Origin: Ophiodon elongatus
Lineage: Eukaryota > Chordata > Actinopteri > Perciformes > Hexagrammidae
Direction of reading: 5' to 3'
NCBI GenBank assembly: GCA_016806645.1
Contig: JACSYO010001298.1
Location: forward strand, 66,001 to 130,000
DNA length: 64,000 bases
Below, one piece after another: positions 1-12,400 of this stretch; position 1 is the stretch's first letter; each line of letters begins with the position of its first letter. The translations under genes were made by a program, and so were the position numbers. A model generated the notes under the pieces. It was not told the DNA's origin, searched no databases, and was given only the letters and a program-made list of their open reading frames with translations.

Positions 1-2
1 TA

Positions 3-440
3 GGCGGCCCCAGCAGCGCTGGCCGAGACGTCAACCTGGAGCCGCCTCTGGAGGCCCAGGAACGCAAGTTGGGAATTAACCGGAAGGGAAAAGACGAGCG
101 CTGGGGGACGGGAGGGCGGAAGGGCCTCGCCGGTGGGAAGTGCTACTCCAAGCTGGCGTACCCCGACCACAGCGAGCCCAGCAGCAGCGAGGGCCGCCCG
201 GTCTCCCCTGAAGAGAACTCCCTCACCCCTCTCCTGGACGAGGGCCCCTCCCCCCGAGGGTCCACCCTCCCCAGGAGAGGACGCAGCCGCGTGAACAGCA
301 GCCGCAGCAGCAACAGCGAGAACCGCCGCGACTCCATGACCAGTCCCGAGGACGATCCCGAGGACAAAGACGGGAACAAGAAGAGCCCCTGGCAGAAGAT
401 CGAGGACAGGCCTCTCATGGTCTTCCACCCCAGGAAGTGA
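3..440 (+). CDS. fam171a2: FAM171A2-like protein, C-terminal end (partial)
   Basis: This is the last 145 codons of a gene that begins upstream of the window; the frame is open from base 3 to the TGA at 438-440. The protein is hydrophilic and Ser/Arg/Glu-rich, as expected for the cytoplasmic tail of a FAM171 single-pass membrane protein. It contains a LTPLLDEGPSP stretch, a serine- and arginine-rich stretch and the ending KSPWQKIEDRPLMVFHPRK. The SPWQK..(E/D)RPLM.F ending is, as I recall it, the signature of FAM171 family C-termini. Paralog A2 rather than A1 is chosen because FAM171A2 neighbours GRN in mammals. The molecular role of the family is poorly defined; FAM171A2 has been linked to progranulin levels. 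No transmembrane segment lies in this part. Confidence 0.82.
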   Translation, partial: GGPSSAGRDVNLEPPLEAQERKLGINRKGKDERWGTGGRKGLAGGKCYSKLAYPDHSEPSSSEGRPVSPEENSLTPLLDEGPSPRGSTLPRRGRSRVNSSRSSNSENRRDSMTSPEDDPEDKDGNKKSPWQKIEDRPLMVFHPRK

Positions 441-1380
441 GCTGTTTGGACCTACTGAAAACACTTTGAACCATCTTCTCCAACAAGTGGAATCTTGATT
501 TGATGCGATGTTTTTTCGCCGAGAGGGAGATCACGATAAGCACAACCACGCTTCACCGGTCCATTTCCAGGTTGTTGTTTTGACCTTTGTGTTTCTGGTG
601 AGGCGCTTTCGCACTTTCTGAGTTCTCTTCGTGGTCTCGCCGTCCGTTACTCTCCCTGGTTTCCACGGAGATGATCCATCGTATCCAGTTCATTGTGAAC
701 TCTGTCACCTACCACATCACTGATACCATCGTCTGAGCCATTGCATATCCTTACTGTGGAAATAGCCATTTTATAGAGCAAAATATAAGAACGAAGCACT
801 TACTGATAATTTCATAATGGATTGATTGATGCCAAGCATTTGGAAGTGGATGACCTTTTTTATGGGATTGATTGGTGACTTAGATTTCCTTCCCTGGACT
901 TAAAACACACCAATGCTCACATCGATGGTAGAAGACGTGCGCCAATGTCTCCTTGACTACTCCACCGTCCCGAAACTATAACTAGATTAAGTTTTCTTTC
1001 AAGGAAACAGCTTCCCAAAGCTTGAATATGTCGGGAACCGATCAGTTGTATTGATTATTTTTCTTGTGCCCCCTTGTGAACGGATGATGCAATCTGTAAA
1101 ATCCAACGTGCGACTTGCATTTTTGCTCCTTCAGGGACGCACTTCCTCCCGTGCTGTGTCCATGTGTTCAGATTACTTAATCGGATCGTAATGATTTGAA
1201 ACGTTGAGCATCGTCTTCACGAGTCTTTCCTTCATCCTCTCGCCGTCACTGATTTATTGCCAAAACGTGGACTTTCTGCCTTTTCTTTCCTCCTGTCGGT
1301 GGTTTGGTCGTGTAAATAGATTCCCAGAAGAATCATTTTTTTCTGGTTTAGAAAGGTTTTGCATGCATATGAATATATGA

Positions 1381-1386
1381 AATAAA
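1381..1386 (+). terminator. possible proximal polyadenylation signal of fam171a2
   Basis: AATAAA about 940 bases after the stop codon. It is a plausible alternative site; no transcript data are available. Confidence 0.4.
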
Positions 1387-2565
1387 CAGAAGGCACCCAA
1401 AAAGCCCCCCACAGTTCTCCCCGACACCTCTAATTGCCAAGAAAACGTGGGTAAGCCTAAACAGCCAAAACACCACTTTACTTGAAGTCTTACCTGTTTA
1501 ATATCCTACTGAGATCCACAGGGTTGTTTCTCCGGACCGGGCCTGGACCACCTCTCTCCTGTAAGTGCCTTCTTTCACATAGGATCGAGTGATAGGCATG
1601 CAGGTCCCTCTCTAACGTGCAGCCAGGCGTCACTAATAAGCACACTGCATTGTGGTACCATCGACACGCGTCTCTCTGGGGAGCACGCCTGCCAAAAAAA
1701 AAGAAACCGACAACTTTTCTCGCGGCTGTTACGTCCTTTAATATCTTCGTTTTATTGTATCTAATCCTCTTTTTCACCAAACTTGTAAATAGTACGACGA
1801 ACTATATGAGATTTTACGGTGTAAACGACGTGCATGTAACGTGTAGAATAGGGTGTTTTTAACGATTTTTTCTTTTTTTTAAGTATTGATCCAGGATGTT
1901 TGGCACAAAAAAGAACAAGAGAAGAAAAAAAAAAAGCGATGCACAGACGCATTGAATCGTGTTGCCAAAATGAAACTGCTACAAGAAGATACACTGAATT
2001 TTCCCTTAATCCAGCGCTAACAAAATTCACTTCCGGTCGTAAATGTTTACAACGACAACACACTGACCAACACGCTCCTCCTGACTGTGAACTCCTCCGT
2101 GTCACCGAGCAGACAAAAGCTCAGCCGGTGTTTTGTTTGGGTGGTTATATGGCGCCGCCCGCTTGCTGTTCATCAACAAACTGGAGATGTGATGTAAAAG
2201 TCTGAATAATAACCCCGACGCCGTGAAGCGATTCCTACTGAACTGTCGCGTCCACTGCTGTAAATGTACGTTCTTTGGGACCAGATATCGAATTATTGTT
2301 GTTGTTATTATTATTATTATGAGTTGTGCAATTGTGGCTTTCCCTGATTGTTTCCGTTCAAAATATTTTGTGAACTTGTGTTTTCGGACGGAGCTGAATC
2401 CCGGAGTACAACGTTTTTCGGGAGTTTTGATAGTACAAGTACACACGAGGGTGAGGAGGGCGGAGCTGTGGGCCTTCATCCTGTGCAGTGAACCATTTGC
2501 TTCATGAACCCGGTCAGTTGTTGTAAACTGTAAATTGATTCTTTCTGTACATGAGACAAAGTAGA

Positions 2566-2571
2566 AATAAA
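2566..2571 (+). terminator. likely distal polyadenylation signal of fam171a2
   Basis: AATAAA followed within about 20 bases by GT- and T-rich sequence (GGTCTGTTGGTGTTTGTGG), which fits a cleavage-stimulating downstream element. Transposon-derived sequence begins soon after. Confidence 0.55.
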
Positions 2572-3090
2572 TTTGTTCCCACGGTCTGTTGGTGTTTGTG
2601 GTTTTTATTCTGAGAAATAAAAAAATAGCACAACAACTGAGAGGTACTGATGTCCGTTTATTTTATTCATTCTATGGTTTGAAAATTTAAAATGCTTGAC
2701 GTACATCATACAATTAGATTTAAAAGTTTTCACTCTTTCTCAACTATTAATTCTAGTGGTAAGGAATTGATTCATGCACTCGACATCCCAACGTGTACTC
2801 GGCCTTCTGATGTCTGTTTTAATGTTACGTTTGATTTAATATCAAGCTTTTGGTTCCCAAACTAAACGAATAAGATAAACTTAATTAATTATTAATCCTT
2901 TAGAGGACAAAATCAGGTGTAAAGAAAAGTAACAGGAATAATAATTAGAAGTATATAAAATAAAAAGAGTAATTGACAACCAGTGATGTACTTCAGCTAA
3001 TAGTACAGTACTACTGTAATGTTCTTTATTTAAATCTCTCTCTCACAAGACCCCAATTTAGGGTCCTGTACTACTAACTACACCACTAGC

Positions 3091-3540
3091 CAGTGGTGGA
3101 ATAAGTACACACAACTTTTTTTACTTGAGACAAATAGTAATACTACTGTGTAGAAATACCCTGTTACAAGTTTATGTAACAGTACAAAAGTATGAGTATC
3201 AAAATGTACTTAAAGTACCAAAAGTAAAAGCACACATTATGCAGAATAATGTAATTTTATATTATTGGATTAGAACTATTGATATATTCATGTGTTTATG
3301 ATTTTTAATAAGGCAAATGGTTCATTTTATTATATTTTGTATATATTTTATATACTTCCCCCCCCCCATGGGGATCAATAAAGTCTCATTTGTGTGTACG
3401 TTCTGGAAAATAAACTACAGTTATCACATAAATGTGAAGTAAAAAGTGCAATATTTACTTCTGCGATGTAGTAGTAGAAAAAGGAAATACAAGTACCTCA
3501 AAAGACCAGTACTCGAGTAAATGTACTTCGTTGTATTCCT
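3091..3540 (+). mobile_element. degraded non-autonomous hAT-like element (MITE)
   Basis: The left end reads CAGTGGTGGAATAAGTAC and the right end reads GAGTAAATGTACTTCGTTG, the diverged inverted ends of a MITE family abundant in spiny-rayed fish (type CAGTGGTGGAAAGTAACTAAG). The interior has the usual 'TACTTAAAGTACCAAAAGTA' and 'AAGTGCAATATTTACTTCTG' words. A second tail-like piece, CCCCATGGGGATCAATAAAG near 3365-3382, resembles the 3' end of fish LINEs and may be a nested insertion. Confidence 0.6.
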
Positions 3541-3659
3541 TTAACTTTGACGCTCAGTTAGTCGAGAATATTAACTGATAAAACTCTCGGACAGATTCAG
3601 GACATCATTCATCTGCAATACGACAATAAATCACCTCTGGCCAAATCAATCACTCGACT

Positions 3660-3960
3660 CTAGCACTGTTGTTTGTTTATTTATTTATTTGTTTAGATCT
3701 TTGCACTATTGTTCTGTTTCCTTTGTTATTTAATTTAATTTAATTTAATATTATTCTATTCTATTGTTTGTATATATTGTGTTACCTGTCTGTATAAATG
3801 CTGCTGTAGCGAAAAATATCTATCCATCCATCCATCCATCTATCTATCTATCTATCTATCTATCTATTTATCCATCTATCTATCTATCTATCTATTTATC
3901 TATTTATCTATCTATCTATTTATTTATATATCTATGTATCTATATAGATATAGATATATA
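3660..3960 (+). repeat. LINE-type 3' tail running into a (TATC)n microsatellite
   Basis: 3660-3815 resembles the T-rich 3'UTR of fish non-LTR retrotransposons (CTTTGCACTATTGTTCTG, then ACCTGTCTGTATAAATGCTGC). It passes into CCAT/TATC repeats at about 3820-3960, the usual microsatellite-tailed end of such elements. No reverse transcriptase is present. Confidence 0.5.
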
Positions 3961-4030
3961 TCTATATAGATAGATATATCTATAGAAATATATCTATAGA
4001 TATAGATATATCGAAAACAGAACATATTCA

Positions 4031-4110
4031 GACCACGTGACGAGCCTCCGTGTACTGTCCCTTTAAGGCCACCCCGCAGAGTCACGTGACAGCGTGTCAT
4101 GTGATCCTTT
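4031..4110 (+). promoter_or_regulatory. grn: putative grn promoter with CLEAR/E-box cluster
   Basis: Three E-box-type sites lie within 72 bases just upstream of the inferred first exon: CCACGTGAC (4033-4041), the perfect palindrome GTCACGTGAC (4081-4090), and GTCATGTGAT (4096-4105). GTCACGTGAC is the consensus CLEAR element bound by TFEB/TFE3/MITF, which drive lysosomal genes. Progranulin is a lysosomal protein and is known to be in that network in mammals. Function here is inferred from the sequence and the position. Confidence 0.6.
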
Positions 4111-4114
4111 AAGT

Positions 4115-4228
4115 GCAAGCAGCTCCGCTCCCTTTGTGCTCTGAATGTTTGTGAAGCAGCTGAAACCCTCCTAACGAGCCCTTCATGAGTTTAGACTTCT
4201 CTTCTTCTAGTTGCACCAGATTCACTAG
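4115..4228 (+). other. grn: inferred non-coding first exon of grn (5'UTR)
   Basis: The segment after the E-box cluster ends at a good donor, CACTAG|GTAAGAAAG, with GT at 4229-4230. The coding exon starts directly after an acceptor at 5645, so a separate upstream leader exon is required. Two short upstream reading frames are present: ATG at 4146 (9 codons) and ATG at 4184 (3 codons). The start is uncertain. Confidence 0.45.
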
Positions 4229-4474
4229 GTAAGAAAGTCACTTCCGGGTTGGTCCAGTCACACCGGTTAGCTCTGCGGTTAGCCACATGCTAGCTCGATG
4301 ATGTCAGGTGCTTTTAGGGGAAGATATCTGGTGGCAATAATTTATATGTTCAGTACTATGTTTGTGTTTAATCACAGTATGATAATGGTGGTGTTGTTGT
4401 TGTTGTTGTTCTGTAGGTTTTGAGAGGAGGATGCTGCACAGAGCTGCTCGTTAATATAAGTCTGTCTCCTCTAT

Positions 4475-4664
4475 AGTTCATGGTAAATATATTTAATACT
4501 AATATATTAGCTGGAGTGGTGGATGTTTCGTACATTTACTCAAATACTGCATTTAAATTGAGTATTTTCCATTTTCTGCGTCTTTTATACATCTATTTTA
4601 CAGAGAAGAATATTGTATTTTTTACTGCTCAATATTTATTTGATAACTTCAGTTACTTAGTCAG

Positions 4665-4715
<51 letters not shown>

Positions 4716-4740
4716 CATAATAAAAAACACTTATTGGAGA
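4475..4740 (+). mobile_element. 5' fragment of the hAT-like MITE plus (AAT)n
   Basis: GTGGTGGATGTTTCGTAC followed by ACATTTACTCAAATACTG and GAGTATTTTCCATTTTCTG matches the left half of the same family as 3091-3540. It is followed by an (AAT)n array at about 4667-4715, inside grn intron 1. Confidence 0.5.
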
Positions 4741-5645
4741 GACTGAACAAGACATTTAAAGACTTTATCTTGAGCTTTTTTTGCTGTTTTATAGATCAGA
4801 ACACGAATCAATAAACCGAGAAAATGATCATCAGTGACATAATTACTCTTTGAGTTACCTCATGCAGCTTGTGAGGCCTGTAGTTTAATTTCACTTTCGT
4901 TTAAAGTGTTTCATCCGCAGCCACATTTCTATTTAAATTGACTGATTTATTTTAATTTTTTTCTGATGAAAGATAAAATCATTGAGCAGGAATCTTAATT
5001 CTTAACTCTTTTAATGCTAAATAACCTTTTTTTTTTTTTTCTTTCTTTTTTGTCTTCCTGAATTGTGATTTTCTGTTAAAACTTTTTTAAACACTCAACC
5101 AGTTATTGGCTGATTCAACATTTTTTACAGACTCTGCAAACTTACTAGACCTGCAACGATCAATTATTCAATCAACAACAAAAATGCAACCTGCAACTAA
5201 TTTAGTAATCAATTAATTGTTTAACACATTTAACCAGCTTTTAAAACGTCACAATTAGCTGTTTCTCTTTGTGATATATATTTAATATCTTTAGGTTTAG
5301 ACTGAGAAATTATCTAATACATTGTAAATGCTGTTTTTTTTTTTAAAAGCATTTAGTGTTCAGGATTCTCATTGTTTAGTAAAACAATTAGATAAAATAT
5401 TTTGCCGTCTAATTGACTAAAACAAATCGACGAAAGGAGTGCTAGAGGAACAAAAATCAATAGTAAACCAAATATTAAATAAATATTTGATAGTTACCTT
5501 AGGCATTGTATATCAGTTGTTAAGGGACATGACATGTTAAAGATATTAATGCAATAAAAGGACATGAGCTCTACAGCAAGATGTGTTTTAAATGCAGTTA
5601 ATCAGAAATAAAGCTTCCTGCCTGACGACCCGTTCTCTGCTGCAG

Positions 5646-6424
5646 ATGTGGATCCTGTTTCTGGCGCTGCTCGGCCCGAGCTTGGCCATGATCTGCCCAG
5701 ATGGAGACACGTGTGAGAACGGGAACACCTGCTGCAAGAACAACGTGGGAGTGTACATGTGCTGTTCACTTCCAGATGTGAGTTACCTTCAGTCACTGAA
5801 TTTAAAAAGTAGCAAGACCCTTTTTAACCAACTGGCCCTGAACCAGGCTCCAAAATCAGCACTAAATAAAAGTTCCTTGTAACTTCAAGTACAAAAGTCT
5901 GGGAAGCTAAATGTACTTCATGAATTCAAAGTGAAAGTACTCGGTAGACCCTGTTAAATGATATTATTGGATTATTAACACTGATGCGTTAATGATTCGT
6001 ACTGATGATACTTGGCTAGTTGAGGCTACTTTAATCCGGGCCTGACGTTCATCTGGGGTCACCAGAGGTCACCAGAGGTCAGGTAGTTAATGGGAACCCC
6101 TGCTGTGACTCGACAGGAATGATGTATAGAGAGAAATAGAAATGGATCTCATGACCCGGATGACTGAGAAGCTTCTTCTACACATCGCTTGTAGTTCATC
6201 TGTGTTCTCGGTGGCTGAAACCTTTTTACGTCTCTATTTTAATTTTTTTTTATTTTTTTTATATATTTTGTATTCCCCTGCAGGCGGAGTGCTGTTCAGA
6301 CCACCTCCACTGCTGCAACGCCAGGACGCTCTGTGACCTCGTCCACCACCGGTGTGTGAATAAGACCGTCTCTCTGCCCTGGATGAGACGCCGTCCCACC
6401 AAACCGGCCCCGCGTGTTCTTCAG
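5646..6424 (+). CDS. grna: grn: signal peptide and granulin module 1 (exons 2-3)
   Basis: Exon 5646-5777 gives the signal peptide and the N-half with six cysteines (CPDGDTC..CC..CC). Exon 6284-6424 gives the C-half, AECCSDHLHCC, then a basic linker (WMRRRPTKPAPRVLQ) that could be a protease-sensitive spacer. The intron lies in phase 0 between the halves, as in vertebrate progranulins. Confidence 0.88.
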
Positions 6425-9400
6425 GTAACGGGACAGGAAGGAGGCGTGTCGTCGTCTTTTATTTTGTAGGAAGTTCGTCGTCTTTGAACTCGAGTCTTTT
6501 GGGGCATAAAGTTCTGGTGGTTATTGATCGTTTTTCTCCGCTTCATCATTTAGACGTGCGTGTGAATATTTAAAGATTCCAGGTGCAAATGAAACGTGTC
6601 TGACTGGAAGTAGAGGGCTTCAGAAGTAAAAGGAATAAACCGAATGAAGATGCACCGGAAAATAATTAATGAAAAGACTGACTTGGTACATAATTGTGTG
6701 TTGTGTGTGTGTGTGTGTGTGATATTAAAAGATACAATTGCATTACTTATGAAACAAATGACCATGAAGTCTGACATTCTTCAAAGAGGATAATGTTTTG
6801 ATTTTAATATGCTTGAGTTTACTTCAGAGCCTCTCCAGACACGCCTTTACATTTTTGCGCCATCATAAAAATACCAAACCCATCAGTATGTTTTTAGGTC
6901 TGCAACTAACTCATACAATTAAAATAAAGTTTAAGTGTACGTGGTTTTGCTCGACAAATCGATGGCCGAAGAGCAAAACCTATCTGGAAAATACACTTTT
7001 TTTTTCATTTAAAAAAAAAAAAAAAAAAAAAAAAACTTGTGTTCTTGCAGAATGCTATTTGTTCAGATTACATAATATAAAAATAAATATATACAAAGTG
7101 CAGATGGGAGGTTATTCCTGCATCGTTTTGCAGATCGGAGGTTTTGCTCTTCGGCCATCGAAATGGTACTAAATACATTTTCATTAATAGCAGATCTGGA
7201 ATTTGTTTCTCACTAATGATATTCGTAGGAAAGGATGGCGTCGAAGTCCTGCCTCTGACGTGTTGTGTTCTGTTTGTTGTCGTGGACATTGGTATGCGTG
7301 GGCCGTGCTGTGTGGCGGTCGCAGCTCGAGGAGACGGTGAAAGCGGTCGTTTGTCCGGACCACGAGTCGGAGTGTCCCGACGACACCACCTGCTGCCAGC
7401 TCGTCGACGGCTCGTGGGGCTGCTGCCTGTTCTCGAAGGTGATGCACGCTCGTAACGAACCCCGAACCCCCAACGCGTCGCATTGGGCCGCTGCGCTGGT
7501 TTTATAACATGAGACTAAATCTCTGGTTGTGTTTACAATTTTTAGATTTTAATTAGAATTGTCTGTACGTACGTATGAGAAAAATACTTTGGGGTTCAAG
7601 AATAACTGATGTAGATTTGGAGCTTTGATAAGTTTCAGAGGATGCATCCATGTGGCCGATTCTTTAATAGTGTATAGGACGGCCTCTAAGTTACAAAATA
7701 AATGTGCAGGACAGAAATGCCAAAAGGTATGTTTGAGGGAATTTACAGTTTAAGCAAGTTTCTGACAAGGTTATTTATTTATTTTTTGTAACTGCAAAAT
7801 GTCCCACTCAGAACATCTTGGTCATAAATATGAATTAAAAAAAAAAGCAAATGTGATAAATTCTTTATTTTTACTTACTATTTTAAGCTCAAATGTAAAG
7901 CTGCCCACATAACAGTTAATAACTACTGTAGTCACGCAGGGAAATATGTTGTTTGCTTTTCACTCAGTCACCAGCATCACTGGTCACAACTCATGTTGAA
8001 GAGAGACGGTTCATTTGATGGTACACTTATTTCTATAAACGTTAAATATCTGGTAATTGGCTGACTGTCTGACGTGATGTTCTCCTCTTCTGCAGGCTGT
8101 GTGTTGTGAGGACAAACGCCACTGTTGCCCCGAGGGAACGCTCTGCGACCTCGAACACTTAAAGTGTGTGTCGGCCTCTCTGGAGTCCTTCCCCATGCTG
8201 GAGAAACGGCCTGCCAGGAGGAGGGAGAATAACTCAAGTAGGGGGTTCCTCATGTAGATGTTCATGACTTCCTCTTGTTGGCACAGAGAGCTACTTGTGA
8301 AAATAATCTTTTTTTAAATGGCAGAAAGAAATCCATCTGTCATGTTAGTCATATGCTGATGATACTATACTGATTAATAACTTTTTGTTTCTTTATATGC
8401 TGATGATACTATTCTGATTATTTATAACTTTTTTTTGTTTCTTTATATGCTGATGATACTATACTGATTATTTATAACTTTTTGTTTCTTTACATGCTGA
8501 TGATACTATACTGATTATTTATAACTTCTTGTTTCTTTATATGCTGATGATACTATACTGATTATTTATAACTTCTTGTTTCTTTATATGCTGATGATAC
8601 TATACTGATTAACTTTTTTTGTTTCTTTATATGCTGATGATATTATACTAAGTACTTTTCTTTCTCCATGTTTCGTTACATGATGATGTACTAATGACCT
8701 TGTTTCTCCTCTGTAGTGTCTGTAGCTCCTCCAGTGGGCTCGGTGTCGTGTCCCGGTGGGAAGAGCAGCTGCCCAGACAGTGATACGTGTTGCCTTCTGA
8801 CCAGTGGAGATTACGGCTGCTGCCCTTACTCACAGGTACATGTGACTCAGTTTCAAATCTACGAGCGCTGAAACACTTCGTCAATTGATTTGTTGAGCAA
8901 CAGGAAATGCTAATCTCTCATTTTGTTAAGTCATGTCATATATTCACAACAGTGGTTCAGCTTCTGAAATGTGAGGACTTGCTGCTTTTTTTCTGTTTTA
9001 TGCTATTGTGAATTTAATATCTTTAGGTTTTGCTCAAATGGCCGGACAAAACGGGCAATTTGAAGATCACCTTGGTATCTGGGAAAGTGCAGTTGGAATT
9101 TTACAGTCGGACAAATTATGCAAACTGTGATTAATCGGTTAATTGAGAATTTGTTGCAGCTCTAAATACACTGTTGCAAAGAGTATTTATTTTATTTGTG
9201 ATCTCTAGATTACAGCTCCTTGTTAATTACTGTATAGTAAAACAAATTGTCATTGTTTATATTACTTCCACACCATTACATCCTTAGCTTTAGAATAATT
9301 ATGTAATTTCCTACTCAACCTGCAAACTTGAATAATTTTTTTTTTTTTGTGCAGGCCATTTGCTGCAGCGATCATCTCCACTGTTGCCCTAGCAACACAA

Positions 9401-12400
9401 TATGTGACCTGGAGCACGGGGTCTGCAAGTCCGGTGAGATGAGCGCGTCGCTGCTGAGGAAGATCGCCGCCGTGCCCAACGACGGTAAGCAGTCGTACCT
9501 GAAGAGACGCGACGTGTTTTGATGATTTAAGATTAAAGTATTGATGGTTCGTCGTCTGTTTCCGGCTTCTCGTCCTTCAGTCGAGTGTCCGGACGAGTCG
9601 ACTTGTCCCGACCAGACGACGTGCTGCAAGATGACCGACGACACTTATGGCTGCTGTCCGATGCCCAATGTGAGTAACCTGTTAATAAGGCTTCACATTA
9701 CTAACAACCAACTCCACAGGTAACGACAAACAAACGGAAGAATCACTTCATCTCCTGATGATTTAAAGTAAAATTGATTACAATCAATAGGCTGACAAAT
9801 CTGCTGAAAACAAGAAATTAAACATGCTTCAAATGTAATATTACCATAAAATTCAAGAAGAAAACCAAAGAAAAACCCACCTAATGGATAATGTGCTCTG
9901 AAACTATCACGACTTGAGATATGAATCTTCTCTCTCGTACTCCGTAGCTCTACCACAGCTAACTAGCTAGCTAACTCTACCACAGCTAACTAGCTAATTC
10001 TACCACAGCTAACTAACTAGCTAGCTAATTCTACCACAGCTAACTAACTAGCTAGCTAATTCTACCACAGCTAACTAGCTAGCTAACTCTACCACAGCTA
10101 ACTAGCTAGCTAACTCTATCACAGCTAACTAGCTAGCTAACTCTATCACAGCTAACTAGCTAGCTAACTCCACCACATCTACCTGCATTGAGACGGGAAG
10201 TCAGTAGCACAGTAGTAAATCCCGCCTCTTGTTCGATTGGCTGCCTGAGCCATATATTATTTATTTAATATACGTATTTTTATTTCTCCTTCCAGGCCGT
10301 CTGCTGTTCGGATCACATCCACTGTTGTCCTGAAGACACCACTTGTGACGTCGCCCACAGCGCCTGTCTGTCCGCCCGCGGAGAGACCGCCATGACGATG
10401 ACGAGGCCCGCTGCCGTGACGACGCTGGTGGAAGTTCAGAGCAACAAAGGTCAGAGCGGGACGGTCGTCGCCTTCAAGACCTCCTCGATCTTAAATATTT
10501 GATTGGCATTGATATACGTTTTCTCAGCTCTGGTGTTGTAAAGGTACTGAACATTATTTATTAACACTGAGATTAAATATATATTTAATCTCAGTGTTAA
10601 TAATGTGTGGATATATCTATCTCTATCGCTCTCTGTACACTTTTTAAAATTAATAAATATATATTTATTGATTTTTAAAAAATAATATATAAATTAATTT
10701 TAAAAAAATGTGTACGGCTGAAATTAAAAACAATAAATTCAGTAAAAGCAAAGAATAAAACTTAAATAAAATGAGTTTTGAGGTGAGATTTTAAGAGGTA
10801 TTTTACATAATGACAAACAGGCAGCAACATCCAGTTTTTATCCATTATATATTATGCACTATTGATTTATGCTAGTGTCTTTAAAATGTTATAGTGACTG
10901 ATGAGCATCACAAGTTCACCATAGCCCAAAGTAAAGTCCCCACATGACTAGAAGTTTAAAAATAAAACAAATGTAGAGTTGGAAAGAAGTGAGACCTCTG
11001 TCCCTCCTCTCTGCTGCGGGCTAGAGGCCACATTGGCGCCTAAATCTCCTCACTGAACAGTCGGTGGTTGAGTTGCATTGTGGGTGATGTAGGCGCCGGG
11101 TTTTAACAAAATGCATGGAGTAAACAAAAAACGATCTCCGGAATGCAACGCTACTCTTTTGGAATAAAGTTCATGGACCGACACGAATGTTTTGTCTTTC
11201 AGTCGGAGTCGTTCCCTGCAACGGCTCGGTGGCCTGCGCCGACGGGAACACCTGCTGCAAGCTGCCCAATGAAGGCTGGGCCTGCTGCACTCTCCCTAAG
11301 GTACCACAGGCACCTCAGGGTGCTGACTGTGTCCAGCTGATCACGTTCAGCCACACAGGTGTTGTTCTGCTACTCCAGCTGCTGTGTGTGTGTTCCCCCC
11401 CTCCTGTAGGCCGTGTGTTGTGAGGACCACCTACACTGCTGTCCGCACGGCACCATCTGCAACCTCAAGGCCTCCACGTGCGACGACGCCTCGGGCGGCG
11501 CCTTGATGCCGTGGCTCGCCAAAGAGCCGGCCTTCCCGCTGCCGACCGGTAACGGAAAGTGTGACAAGACCATGTCGTGCCCCGGGAAGTCCACCTGTTG
11601 CAAGACGGGGGGCGGAGGCTGGGCCTGCTGTCCCCTGCCTCAGGTAACACGGGACCCGAGGGATGAGAAGCTCCTCCCCCTCAGGCCAACAGCGCGATGA
11701 ACGCACAAAACATGCAACGGTTTAATATTTTATAGTACATATATTTACTCTCAGCTGCCGGTTTATTAGGTTCACCTGCAACAAATCCTCTTCCATGAAG
11801 GTCGTAGTGTTCTGTTTGTTGATGTTTATTATATTGCAGAACCTTTTTATTTTAGACTGCATTAGTTTTATCCAGGTGTACCTAATAAACTGGTACCAGT
11901 GTTTTTATATTTATAATCTATGGAATGTTATCTTTAATGCTTCAGGAGCAGAGGGCGTTTCTGTCCATGGGTTCGAGTCTTTGTTGTAGCTTAAAAACTG
12001 ACACCCGTTAAAGAAGTTTCTCATTTTTACTCATTTGCTCTGAGAGCAGTGTTCTAGTTTCAGATGTGATGAGACACAATGTAGAGAAATAAACAAACAA
12101 TTTACCCATTTTTATGCAGGTGGTTTTATGTATAGTGTTTATATTTTAATAGATTTGGCGCATTTTATCGTTGTAAGTCGTTTTTTGAACAACTCGCATT
12201 AGAATAAAAACATTAAACTGAAAAAAATGTATCCAAAACTGTTAAAAATAAATACATAAATACATTTAACAGCAGAATTGCTGCACATATAATTTTTTTG
12301 GGTACATGTAAATTAAGTTCAGAAAAATTCCCATATATTGATCTGTAAATTATAATAACTCTCTTAATCCTTCATAACTTAAAATGATAAATACATTTTT

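Larger units (their letters stand above)
441..2590 (+). other. fam171a2: 3' untranslated region of fam171a2
   Basis: No further coding sequence is seen after the stop codon. The stretch is unique-looking, moderately AT-rich DNA without long open frames of recognisable content. Two canonical AATAAA signals, at 1381-1386 and 2566-2571, suggest a short and a long 3'UTR. The extent is inferred. Confidence 0.6.
2600..4020. other. intergenic region fam171a2-grn, repeat-rich
   Basis: No gene is seen. It holds an AT-rich stretch, a degraded hAT-like element (3091-3540), a LINE-type 3' tail and a (TATC)n array. Confidence 0.6.

Noticed and set aside
5592..5645. An upstream in-frame ATG for progranulin, adding 18 residues
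   Set aside because: The sequence between is a typical intron end (TTCTCTGCTGCAG) and the MW start matches vertebrate progranulin.
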